Below are positions 34,719 to 41,926 of a DNA stretch of 64,000 nucleotides, one piece after another. The position numbers and the translations under genes are program-made. Source of the stretch: Anaerocolumna sp. AGMB13025. Its GTDB lineage: Bacteria > Bacillota > Clostridia > Lachnospirales > Lachnospiraceae. The notes below the pieces were generated by a model. It saw nothing but the letters and a program-made list of their open reading frames with translations, was not told the origin of the DNA and ran no database searches. Position 1 is the stretch's first letter; every line of letters starts with the position of its first letter. The DNA is taken from assembly GCF_029689925.1 (NCBI RefSeq), contig NZ_CP121445.1:3642501-3706500 (forward strand), read 5' to 3'.

Positions 34719-35345
34719 TTAATAATCAAATATGATCCAATCATTTATATTAATTTTCATTCCTACACTTTTTGATACTGTGGTATTCTCCCAAATACGG
34801 TCTCCGAACTTTTCTTTCATAAGTTTAGCCCCCTTAGGGTCATTCATTTTAAGATAGATATAAATATCTGCTAAATTGTTTACTATCATACCGTTCAATC
34901 TGTTATTACCAGCCCCCAATGCTGTAGTATCAAAGGATACCGGGTTATTAGCCATAAAAACATTATCTAATAGAAAGTCGCTTTTCTTATCACCATTTAG
35001 TACATCTTCTACAACAAACTCACCGATACGGAAACTTGAAACGATTGCCACCAGAGTTATCAAAATAATCAATACGATCCGTTTTCTGATATGTAAGAAC
35101 TTATTATGGACAATACGGTCTTCCGACAAACTCAGCAAATCCTTTAAATCCTGGTTAAAATTCGTAGAAAGTTCTTTATCCTCATCTAATTGCTTCATAC
35201 CTGCTAAAAGTACATAATATACTTCCAGTTCTTCCATGCAGTTAGGACACGAATGAACGTGATGGATGAATTCTTCTAATTGTTCCATATTTAGTTCATC
35301 ATTTATAAACGGCACAATAAGCCTTTGTATTTCAATGCAATTCAT
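34719..35345 (-). CDS. Zinc-finger anti-sigma-like membrane protein
   Basis: Residue C3, H29, C33 and C36 form the zf-HC2 pattern (C-x25-H-x3-C-x2-C) of anti-sigma factors. A membrane helix follows at about residues 89-105, then an extracytoplasmic region of about 100 residues with no recognised domain. AGGAGG lies 7 nt before the ATG at 35345. No sigma-factor gene is adjacent; polA follows after 23 nt, so the two are probably cotranscribed. It may regulate a distant sigma factor or be a former anti-sigma used for another purpose. Confidence 0.7.
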   Translation of the reverse strand: MNCIEIQRLIVPFINDELNMEQLEEFIHHVHSCPNCMEELEVYYVLLAGMKQLDEDKELSTNFNQDLKDLLSLSEDRIVHNKFLHIRKRIVLIILITLVAIVSSFRIGEFVVEDVLNGDKKSDFLLDNVFMANNPVSFDTTALGAGNNRLNGMIVNNLADIYIYLKMNDPKGAKLMKEKFGDRIWENTTVSKSVGMKININDWIIFDY

Positions 35346-35396
35346 AAATATCCTCCTGGGCATACAACTAGTAAATATTGTATCCGTTAATAATTC

Positions 35397-35425
35397 ATTT
35401 TACCCTTTTTTAAGCAATGTTTCAA
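35397..35425 (-). promoter_or_regulatory. Sigma-A promoter of the zf-HC2/polA operon
   Basis: TTGAAA (plus 35420-35425) and TAAAAT (plus 35397-35402) with a 17-bp spacer on the minus strand, about 50 bp before the start codon. Divergent to the tRNA-Leu promoter. Confidence 0.65.
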
Positions 35426-35538
35426 CTAATCTTTTGCATTTTATCGGATTCTCTTTTTTTGTTTATATTGGCTTTCTGTTACAAAAATTCTAAAATCTAG
35501 ATATTATTGAATTTTTTTCATTTCTTTTATTTTTGGAC

Positions 35539-35567
35539 TTGCATTATAGTATCAATTATGTTAGAAT
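35539..35567 (+). promoter_or_regulatory. Promoter of tRNA-Leu
   Basis: TTGCAT (35539-35544) and TAGAAT (35562-35567) with a 17-bp spacer, ending 17 bp before the tRNA. Confidence 0.65.
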
Positions 35568-35584
35568 AGTCTTCGCTGGTTCAT

Positions 35585-35667
35585 GCGGATGTGGCGGAAT
35601 GGCAGACGCAGCAGACTCAAAATCTGCCAAGGGTGACCTTGTGAGGGTTCGAGTCCCTCTATCCGCA
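35585..35667 (+). tRNA. tRNA-Leu (anticodon CAA)
   Basis: An 83-nt type II tRNA. The acceptor stem GCGGATG pairs with TATCCGC (last pair G-U). The anticodon stem GCAGA/TCTGC encloses the loop CTCAAAA, giving anticodon CAA that reads UUG. A variable arm (GGGTGACCTTGTG region) and the T-arm AGGGTTCGAGTCCCT follow. CCA is not encoded. It is the only tRNA seen in the window and lies beside an integrase remnant. Confidence 0.96.
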
Positions 35668-35677
35668 TTAATTGCTT

Positions 35678-35722
35678 AGTTTCTGAAATTCTTGTAAGTT
35701 AAGAATTTCGGGAACTTTTTTT
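35678..35722 (+). terminator. Terminator of tRNA-Leu
   Basis: GAAATTCTT and AAGAATTTC form a perfect nine-bp stem around GTAAGTT, extended outward by AGTT/AACT with mismatches, followed by seven Ts. Confidence 0.85.
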
Positions 35723-35805
35723 ATTATGTAGATATCAAGAAATACAAAAGATTCAATGAGTTTTAATAGAGTTTTTTCTAACCGATTTCTAACATATGTC
35801 TAATG

Positions 35806-35862
35806 TTATAATTGAGTACCATAAAAAAATTTGTTGTTTTTTTCCTGTAGACTTCCCGTCAT
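35806..35862 (-). pseudogene. Tyrosine recombinase (integrase) N-terminal remnant
   Basis: AAAGGAG, then ATG and the peptide MTGSLQEKNNKFFYG before an early stop. MTGSLQxKNxKYY is the usual beginning of integrases with an arm-type DNA-binding domain in clostridial integrative elements. Only this start survives, and the following 140 bp up to the tRNA terminator hold no continuing frame. Its place beside tRNA-Leu suggests a vanished element that used this tRNA as its attachment site. No duplicated tRNA 3' end was found to mark the far junction. Confidence 0.5.
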
Positions 35863-36157
35863 ATTATCTCCTTTCTATAGCCTACTGTCAAAATTGTTAC
35901 TTTAATAATAACATAAACTTAACTATCTTGACTGATATTCTATAATATTGTTTTTAGGTATCCGATATTCTCTTCGGAGCCAACATCACCGAATGTAATT
36001 TTAAAATACTAAAGTCCCTGACTAACATAGCCGGGGACTTAATTATTTTATTAATATTTGAGCCATTTTAAGACGTTTATAGTTAGATGTATAGAATTTA
36101 CCGTTGAATGGGTTTAAGTGGCTCACATAGTTATACAGACAATAAGAATAGTTTGTT
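35863..36157. other. Non-coding remnant region with one hairpin
   Basis: AT-rich sequence upstream of the integrase remnant. AAGTCCC (36012-36018) pairs with GGGACTT (36034-36040) and is followed on the plus strand by AATTATTTTATT, so it could be a weak terminator. Otherwise nothing recognised. Confidence 0.4.
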
Positions 36158-36286
36158 TTAAAAATTTTTCATTAACTCTTCTCTACCATCAGGTGTAATC
36201 GTAGTTTTTCCCTGTATATCTAATTGATATATCACATCTCTTAAAGCAAGATACTGTAATGCCCAGATAAAGAAAAAGCTAAATTT
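36158..36286 (-). pseudogene. Fragment of a helix-rich (winged-helix-like) protein
   Basis: An open frame of 42 codons without a start ends in a stop at 36158; it reads FIWALQYLALRDVIYQLD then GKTTITPDGREELMKNF. Regular composition and the TPDGREELM ending resemble the C-terminal part of a small regulator rather than random AT-rich translation. It is cut at its 5' end next to the stop of the Ig-like gene. The family is not recognised. Confidence 0.4.
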
Positions 36287-36293
36287 AAACAGT

Positions 36294-37481
36294 TCACTTT
36301 ATATTGTAAATCACTCTATAATTATCATATTCCGGTGAATAGATTTTAAATGGAAGTTGAAGATCAGAGCTTTTAATTATAGTAGTACCCACATCTAAGC
36401 TATTCATCATGAAATTTTTTATATTAACAATTTTATTATCTTTGTAAAATATAACATCAGCACTAAATGATATCCTGTTATTTGATTGATTATTTACGAC
36501 TAAATCAAATAATTTAACTGTATCAGAAATATTACCATAATAAGTGTATCTATAATCATAGAGTTCAGAGGTACTTACGTTAATCTTGTCTGAAATATCT
36601 TCAATTGTATTTGAGTTTTCCATAGCTCTAATATTATTGTACCTAAATTTATAATATTTGTAATCCTTTTCTGGTTTATCTATGTAAATAATTTTTTCTT
36701 TTCCTTTAGGTAACTGCATATAACCTTGTGTAGATACTGATATCAAATTATCATTTAAATCATAAAATTCTAGTTGATAATCAACTTTAACGCTAGTAAT
36801 ATTGTTTTTAATAATATATACTTCTTTATTATTGAATTCACCATGTTCATAGTCTAGTTTGCTCATAAAATCTTGATATTTTACTTGATCTTCTTTTTGC
36901 TTTTCTTGTTTTTCTTGATCATTTAATACAGGAACTTTTATACTACATCTTAATGTAGTTTTTCCAAATACTACTCTAATATTTGCATATCCTTCGGCTA
37001 ATGCAGTCACATTTCCCTTAGTGTCAACAAAAACTACATCAGGATTATCAGATATCCATTTTATATCATTTTCATTAAATTGTTTTGGTAAATTTCTTAT
37101 AATTATCTGTTTCTTCTTATTATATTTTAATGTAAACTGAGATTTTTCTAAGGTTGGAAATGCCACTAGAACTCTACATGTATAGCTTTTATTACCCAAT
37201 TTTGCAGTTATAAAAGCAGTACCTGATTTTACACCGTACACTTTTCCTGTAGAAGTAACTGTTGCAATCTTTTTATTATTTGTCGACCAAATAACCTTTG
37301 ATTTCGTTCCTGAAATTTTTAATTGCAGTGTATCGCCTTGACTTATTGTTGCATTCTTCTTATTAATGCTAACTGTTGCTGCACTAGCAGTATTTACATT
37401 TAAAGGAACAAAGACTGATACCAAAAAAGTTATAATTAATAATACTGCAAAAACTGATTGTAATCTTAAACTACTTTTCAT
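36294..37481 (-). CDS. Secreted protein with bacterial Ig-like (Big_2) domain
   Basis: A 395-residue exported protein. Residues 1-35 are a signal peptide ending ASAA. Residues about 36-105 form a Big_2 domain (ISQGDTLQLKISGTKSKVIWSTNNKKIATVTSTGKVYGV), and a second weaker Ig-like repeat follows to about 190 (WISDNPDVVFVDTKGNVTALAEGYANIRVVF). The rest, after a KQEKQKEDQ linker, is beta-rich and unrecognised. The ATG at 37481 was chosen because homologous signal peptides start there and AGGGG lies upstream. The gene is AT-rich, lies among mobile-element remnants, and has its own promoter. Confidence 0.75.
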   Translation of the reverse strand: MKSSLRLQSVFAVLLIITFLVSVFVPLNVNTASAATVSINKKNATISQGDTLQLKISGTKSKVIWSTNNKKIATVTSTGKVYGVKSGTAFITAKLGNKSYTCRVLVAFPTLEKSQFTLKYNKKKQIIIRNLPKQFNENDIKWISDNPDVVFVDTKGNVTALAEGYANIRVVFGKTTLRCSIKVPVLNDQEKQEKQKEDQVKYQDFMSKLDYEHGEFNNKEVYIIKNNITSVKVDYQLEFYDLNDNLISVSTQGYMQLPKGKEKIIYIDKPEKDYKYYKFRYNNIRAMENSNTIEDISDKINVSTSELYDYRYTYYGNISDTVKLFDLVVNNQSNNRISFSADVIFYKDNKIVNIKNFMMNSLDVGTTIIKSSDLQLPFKIYSPEYDNYRVIYNIK

Positions 37482-37513
37482 TACCCACATACCCCTCATC
37501 TATTATTACCACA

Positions 37514-37542
37514 ATTATACATCTTAATGTAAAATAAGACAA
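37514..37542 (-). promoter_or_regulatory. Sigma-A promoter of the Ig-like protein gene
   Basis: TTGTCT (plus 37537-37542), 17-bp spacer, perfect TATAAT (plus 37514-37519), about 33 bp before the start codon. Confidence 0.65.
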
Positions 37543-37617
37543 GTTAAATATAATGCAGATGATCTATTAATTCTTGAAGATAATGAAATTGAAACACAAA
37601 GATTTCAGTATAAATAA
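37537..37617 (+). pseudogene. Possible C-terminal coding remnant
   Basis: A plus-strand frame reads YNADDLLILEDNEIETQRFQYK and then stops. The composition looks protein-like in an otherwise AT-rich non-coding stretch, just before the transposase remnant. Family not recognised; it may be chance. The 120 bp after it contain nothing else. Confidence 0.25.
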
Positions 37618-37740
37618 TTGTCTATTTGTACAAATATATATGTTTTGGCGCTTTCATACTTGATACTTACATATGTTCTAGCTATTATTTATTATCGGTT
37701 ATTTTTTTACAATAAATAAATTTCTTTCAATATCATATGT

Positions 37741-38067
37741 GGCAATTTCATTTGTACCAATTATATTCATACTCTTAAAGATGGTTGGACCTACCTAGCC
37801 TCTGTCATGGATCTCTATAGTAAAAAGATTATTGGCTATACATATGGAACCTCAATGACTGCAGAATTAGTTGTTAAATCACTAGAAAATGCCTACTTAA
37901 ATGTAAAAAGCACAAAAGGCATTATACTACACAGTGATCTCGGAACACAGTACACAAGTCAAACGTTCCAAGAGTTAATTTCAAAAAAGGAAATGATACA
38001 TTCCTTTAGCCGTAAAGGAAACCCTTATGATAATACTGGTTTAACATTAAATAATATCAAAGTATAA
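37741..38067 (+). pseudogene. IS3-family (IS150-type) transposase OrfB remnant
   Basis: Encodes part of the rve/DDE integrase core: YIHTLKDGWTYLASVMDLYSKK, GIILHSDLGTQYTSQTF and HSFSRKGNPYDN. The usual WxTDITYI start is damaged: TGGCAA is followed by a frameshift and the first catalytic Asp codon is lost. The reading frame ends soon after NPYDN, before the catalytic Glu region. No orfA or terminal inverted repeats are seen. It cannot be active, and it lies between the Ig-like gene and the lipoprotein gene. Confidence 0.85.
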
Positions 38068-38139
38068 ATAAAAATTTTTAGGGTAATAATTAAATGAATA
38101 AAAGTTATTTCACTACCTATATAAGGAGGAGTTTTATCA

Positions 38140-38811
38140 ATGAAATTTAAAATCTTGTTCTTAACTTTATTATTATTCACTGCATTACTTGCAGGATGCG
38201 GCAAAAAAAATGATACTACTGGTCAAACAACGGATACTTCAACGACGGACACTTCAACGACGGACACTTCAACCGATACGACAGATACATCCAATACCAC
38301 TGATACTTCAAATACCACTGATACTTCAAATACTGCTGATACTACGGATACTACAGGAGATACCGCAGACGTAGTAACAACTGCTTCCATCGTAAATACC
38401 GAGGATGCTTTCATGAAAGCAATCAGTAAAGATGGTACCTGGATTATTGCTATTTTAAAAGATATGACAATTAATAAGGATCTTACCTTGGACGGTGAAT
38501 TTAAGAACGGTAAGAAAGACGATAACGGAAAAGACATTATACAGCGTAAATTAGCCTTTTACTCCCAGGATGAGAACCGTAATATAACTGCAAGATATAC
38601 GTTAACTGCTCCAAAATTAACAATTAACAGTCCCATGGCCAGTATACAGCACGGAACCTTCAAAGGTGATGTTTATGTTAGTGCAAACAATTTTGAGTTG
38701 ATAGATGCAACGATAGACGGTAATTTATATTTTGATTCAAAAGATCTGCAAGATACCTTTAAGATGGATGATGCCAGTAAAGTAACCGGAAAACAGGAAC
38801 TTAAAAAATAA
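38140..38811 (+). CDS. Lipoprotein with a Thr/Asp/Ser repeat linker
   Basis: A 223-residue exported lipoprotein: signal peptide with lipobox LLAGC (Cys 20), then a linker of TDTSTTDTS and NTTDTS repeats to about residue 75. The folded part (about 85-220) has DAFMKAISKDGTWIIAILKD and NGDLYF-like beta repeats (FKGDVYVSANNFELIDATIDGNLYF) that suggest a small beta-helix. Similar proteins occur in Lachnospiraceae; the function is unknown. AGGAGG lies about 11 nt before the ATG. It is one of two protein-coding frames on the plus strand and ends before a strong terminator. Confidence 0.78.
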   Translation: MKFKILFLTLLLFTALLAGCGKKNDTTGQTTDTSTTDTSTTDTSTDTTDTSNTTDTSNTTDTSNTADTTDTTGDTADVVTTASIVNTEDAFMKAISKDGTWIIAILKDMTINKDLTLDGEFKNGKKDDNGKDIIQRKLAFYSQDENRNITARYTLTAPKLTINSPMASIQHGTFKGDVYVSANNFELIDATIDGNLYFDSKDLQDTFKMDDASKVTGKQELKK

Positions 38812-38918
38812 TCTGATTTTTCCTTTAAGCAGTTGTTGAGAAAAAGTTTTTCATAACCTTTCTCCGCACTTTGGTGCCCATAATGATCAGGGGTAACTTA
38901 TCTATAATTTTAAACTTA

Positions 38919-38947
38919 CGGGGGCTGATTGAGTCAGCCCTCTTTTT
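38919..38947 (+). terminator. Terminator of the lipoprotein gene
   Basis: GGGCTGA (38922-38928) pairs with TCAGCCC (38934-38940), loop TTGAG, followed by TCTTTTTT. It lies about 110 bp after the stop codon. Confidence 0.88.
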
Positions 38948-38970
38948 TGTTACATTTTATTCGCTACAAT

Positions 38971-39195
38971 TTTACTGTATATTATCCTATACCAATATTC
39001 TATTGCATATTATTCTTTTACAAATTTTCTATTACATATTATTCTATACCAATTTGCTATTGTATATTTTATATACCAATTTGCTATTGCATATTTTTTA
39101 TTTTCTGTTGCATATTATTCTATATCAAGTCTCTATTGTATAATTTCTATACCAATTCTCTTGCAAATTATTCTATATCAATTTTCTATTGCAAT
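38971..39195. repeat. About 30-bp AT-rich tandem repeats between convergent genes
   Basis: About seven degenerate units of TTCTATTGCATATTATTCTA followed by TACCAATT run between the lipoprotein terminator and the DUF434 stop. Units vary by insertions and substitutions. Frames crossing it encode only repetitive hydrophobic peptides and are not genes. Confidence 0.8.
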
Positions 39196-39209
39196 CCCTT
39201 ATTAAGACC

Positions 39210-39932
39210 TTAAGTTGCATTCATTAACCTCAAATCCACTAGAAAGGTATCTTTGATGCTGTCATTCATTATTTCTGCCGCCAGATTAATCCAACTGGTA
39301 CATTTATTTAATATGATGGCATCACTGGAGATTACATTACTTTTATTTTCTAACATTACATCTGCATTATTCACAAGTTCAACAATCGTATGAAAAGAAT
39401 ATCCAGCTAATAATTCACAAATTCTCTGTTTTAACCTACCCGTATTCGATACCGGGGAATCCAGGTAAAAGTGAGCTGTATCTATATTCATCTGATTAAG
39501 TCTCTTACCAATTAGGTTAATAGCCAGATCAGTTTTATCAATTAGGCGGTAAGTACCCCTAAGTCCTGCCAGATCCCTGATGGTTCCATCCATACAATGA
39601 ATCAATACGGACCCGGATAAGGCCACTTCCAGTGTAATGATAAGATTTAATCCATCCAGGTATAAGGTTTGATTATCTGTTTTCCCTATTACTTGCTTTT
39701 TTCTTCTAAGCTCAACGATTTCCGGAATAGTAGTTGCCCGGGAAAGTGCAAGACGCTGCCTTTCGGATATCATATAGTGATTTCCTACAAAAGTAGATGC
39801 ACTTTTAATCGGATACCCCTGCTCCATCAAGTACAAAAGATCCTTTTGGGCCTTTATCAAGGTATTAAGACTCTCTTCATTAAATTCCTTTGCATCCGTT
39901 GGTATAAAACCTCTCTTCACACTATTACTCAT
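39210..39932 (-). CDS. DUF434 domain-containing protein
   Basis: A conserved protein of unknown function. KRGFIPTDAKEF, KDLLYLMEQGYPIKSASTFVGNHYMISERQRLALSRA and the later LDGLNLIITLEVALSG are characteristic of DUF434. No membrane helices or signal peptide are seen, so it is cytoplasmic. The ATG at 39932 is preceded by GGGAG at 39943-39947, which is part of the adjacent 69-70 bp repeat unit. It is convergent with the lipoprotein gene and downstream of the motility operon terminator. Confidence 0.75.
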   Translation of the reverse strand: MSNSVKRGFIPTDAKEFNEESLNTLIKAQKDLLYLMEQGYPIKSASTFVGNHYMISERQRLALSRATTIPEIVELRRKKQVIGKTDNQTLYLDGLNLIITLEVALSGSVLIHCMDGTIRDLAGLRGTYRLIDKTDLAINLIGKRLNQMNIDTAHFYLDSPVSNTGRLKQRICELLAGYSFHTIVELVNNADVMLENKSNVISSDAIILNKCTSWINLAAEIMNDSIKDTFLVDLRLMNAT

Positions 39933-39939
39933 CAACTTA

Positions 39940-40216
39940 AACTCCCGCTGTGTGCCTAGCACACCTTCTAATCAGGATATTGAAAAACTGCTTTTTGTTT
40001 TTCAATTTAACTCCCGCCTGTGTGCCTAGCACACCTTCTAATCAGGATATTGAAAAACTGCTTTCTGTTTTTCAATTTAACTCCCGCTGTGTGCCTAGCA
40101 CACCTTCTAATCAGGATATTGAAAAACTGCTTTCTGTTTTTCAATTTAACTCCCGCCTGTGTGCCTAGCATACCTTCTAATCAAGTTATTGAAAAACTGT
40201 TATTAGTTTTTCAAAC
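39940..40216 (-). repeat. Four 69-70 bp tandem repeats upstream of the DUF434 gene
   Basis: Units start at 39940, 40009, 40079 and 40148. Each contains, in the sense direction, a hairpin TTGAAAAAC/GTTTTTCAA, a hairpin GTGTGC/GCACAC and then GCGGGAGTTTAA. The unit nearest the gene places GGGAG where a ribosome-binding site is needed. Units 1 and 3 have CGCTG and units 2 and 4 CGCCTG, as if the array grew by doubling a pair. The last unit is the most degenerate. There are no spacers, so it is not CRISPR. Confidence 0.93.
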
Positions 40217-40253
40217 AAAAAAGCAAATAATTCAGTACCTCAAATTATTTGCT
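40215..40253 (-). terminator. Terminator of the motility operon
   Basis: AGCAAATAATT (40222-40232) and AATTATTTGCT (40243-40253) form a perfect 11-bp stem followed on the minus strand by TTTTTTG. It lies 20 bp after the MltG-like stop codon. Confidence 0.92.
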
Positions 40254-40272
40254 GGGAATTTCATTACTATAC

Positions 40273-40878
40273 TTACTTACTAACTATTGCATCGGCAATA
40301 TCCTGGTAAGATGCAAACCGTTCAATTTCAAAATCTCCAATATTAATACTGGTCGTATAATCATTCTGCTTTAAATATTGGTTGAAAGCTCTTGCATCTT
40401 CAATAACACCCTTTTCTTTTAACAGCTTTGATACATCCTCGGAGGTCATACCTGTTACGATTTCAAATGTAACAAGCTTCGTCTCCGTTTGATTATCCGC
40501 CTCTGGTGTCCCCGAAGAAGTATCTGATTCCTCGGGTGCATTCACAGGCTCATCGGCAGGTACGGAGGATGGTTCATTCCCAGCTTCAGGTGTTGGAGTC
40601 AACGTATCTGTCTGATCTGTACTTTCTTCATCTGTGGGCTGCTTGGTTGGCGCTGCAGTTGGACTTTCAGTCGGTTCTTTAGTCGGTGCCGCAGTTGGAG
40701 CCACTAAATCCTCAAGATTGATATCACTTTCTTTTACCATACCAAGTTCTTCTGCTCTTTTAATGATTTCTGCATCAGAAAGCTTTGCTTTAGAGGTCAC
40801 ATGGTAGGACACGGATAAAATAACGGTAGCGAACAAAATCCCTGTACCCACGCCTCTTAAATAATACTTAAGTTTCAT
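40273..40878 (-). CDS. MltG-like membrane protein without the catalytic domain
   Basis: A 201-residue protein: membrane helix at about residues 8-26, a short helical stretch, a Pro/Thr/Glu-rich linker (about 60-140, APTKEPTESPTAAPTKQP), and a C-terminal domain resembling the LysM-like part of MltG/YceG (FEIVTGMTSEDVSKLLKEKGVIEDARAFNQYL). The lytic transglycosylase catalytic region is absent. It is the last gene of the motility operon, so it may locate to the cell wall around the flagellum. Function inferred only. Confidence 0.7.
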   Translation of the reverse strand: MKLKYYLRGVGTGILFATVILSVSYHVTSKAKLSDAEIIKRAEELGMVKESDINLEDLVAPTAAPTKEPTESPTAAPTKQPTDEESTDQTDTLTPTPEAGNEPSSVPADEPVNAPEESDTSSGTPEADNQTETKLVTFEIVTGMTSEDVSKLLKEKGVIEDARAFNQYLKQNDYTTSINIGDFEIERFASYQDIADAIVSK

Positions 40879-40957
40879 ATAAACACATGCCTTTCAATTT
40901 TCTTCGATTGAATTAATTAAGCTGCTGCTATGATGTATTCTCGACATTGAATCGGAC

Positions 40958-41587
40958 TTACTTCTCTTTAAACAGATCAATTACAAGCTTAACTTCTCCC
41001 TGACCAAGTTCTAAGGTCCTGGATATGTCTATTATAGAAAAACCTTGTGAATACAATTCGAGGATTTTTTGATTATGATTATTCATCTGCTCTGAAATCT
41101 CATCCACATTTCCTGACTCGGCAGTAAGACCATTGACGTTTTTTTTGCTATCCGTACCCGTTCTTCTTGTTTCGGCTTGTGGTACCGGCTTTACGTTTTC
41201 AAACGACTGCTTTTTGATCTTATCAAAGCTTCTAACAGTCTCTTTAATTTCTGTCTCTTTTTCATTCAGCATATTATATAAGAATACTACTTCTTCATGA
41301 TTCTGACTGATTTTTTCGATTACCTGATTAGAAAAATCATTTACAGCTATAATTTTTTCATTGGTAATCTGGCTTAACCTATCTTCCGTTTTTAACACAG
41401 CTTCCTCAGATAATTCTGAAATAACAGCCTCAACCTTAGTCTTTATGCCGTTAATTTCCGTTATATTTAATTCTCTCTGCAGTGCCATGTCAGAAAATAC
41501 TTCCGAATTATTCTTTTCTACCAGGAAACAACTAAATATCAGGATTCCTGCTCCTATAACGAGTAAAATTATTACTAAAGGTGTCAT
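40958..41587 (-). CDS. SwrB-like membrane protein (DUF6115-type)
   Basis: Residues 3-22 form an N-terminal membrane helix, residues about 40-130 a coiled coil, residues 130-165 a polar linker, and the end (ILELYSQGFSIIDISRTLELGQGEVKLVIDLF) a helix-turn-helix-like segment. This layout and the position after the flagellar sigma gene match SwrB of Bacillus, which helps assemble the flagellar export apparatus. Sequence similarity to SwrB was not tested. Confidence 0.65.
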   Translation of the reverse strand: MTPLVIILLVIGAGILIFSCFLVEKNNSEVFSDMALQRELNITEINGIKTKVEAVISELSEEAVLKTEDRLSQITNEKIIAVNDFSNQVIEKISQNHEEVVFLYNMLNEKETEIKETVRSFDKIKKQSFENVKPVPQAETRRTGTDSKKNVNGLTAESGNVDEISEQMNNHNQKILELYSQGFSIIDISRTLELGQGEVKLVIDLFKEK

Positions 41588-41601
41588 TCGTTTTTCTCCT
41601 G

Positions 41602-41913
41602 CTATATTTTAATGTCTATAGAACCAGATCGATAGTTATCTTTAGGAGCTGCTTCTTTCTCTTTTTTCTTCTTATTTTGCTTCGAACCGGTATAAGAAGT
41701 ATTACCTTTTTCCTTTGCATCATATCGGTATTCTTTATTTTCACTTTTTATCGTCTTAACAGTCTGCTGGCTTTCCTGTTTAATATGGCTGTTTAATTGC
41801 TGACCTAGAACGATCTGCTCATTTAAAGGCTTTTGGCTTTCCTGATGTTTATAAATAGAAGCTTCCTGAGATTTTGGAGCCATCGTTGCAATTTCTATCG
41901 GTGTAATCGGCAT
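41602..41913 (-). CDS. Small basic hydrophilic protein of the motility operon
   Basis: A 103-residue protein rich in Lys, Gln, Ser and Glu, with no membrane helix and probably disordered. It begins MPITPIEIATMAPKSQEAS and has a strongly basic KQNKKKKEKE stretch near the end. An AGGAGG site precedes the ATG. Located between the fapA-like gene (13 nt) and the SwrB-like gene (14 nt), so it is translated with them. I do not recognise a family. Confidence 0.65.
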   Translation of the reverse strand: MPITPIEIATMAPKSQEASIYKHQESQKPLNEQIVLGQQLNSHIKQESQQTVKTIKSENKEYRYDAKEKGNTSYTGSKQNKKKKEKEAAPKDNYRSGSIDIKI

Positions 41914-41926
41914 CGATATTCCTCCT

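Noticed and set aside
35668..40000. Duplicate of the tRNA-Leu 3' end as a far attachment site
   Set aside because: I looked for the T-arm and acceptor sequence in the accessory region and found no second copy.
39940..40216. Second regular array as a CRISPR candidate
   Set aside because: Full 69-70 bp units are repeated without spacers; only tandem duplication is seen.
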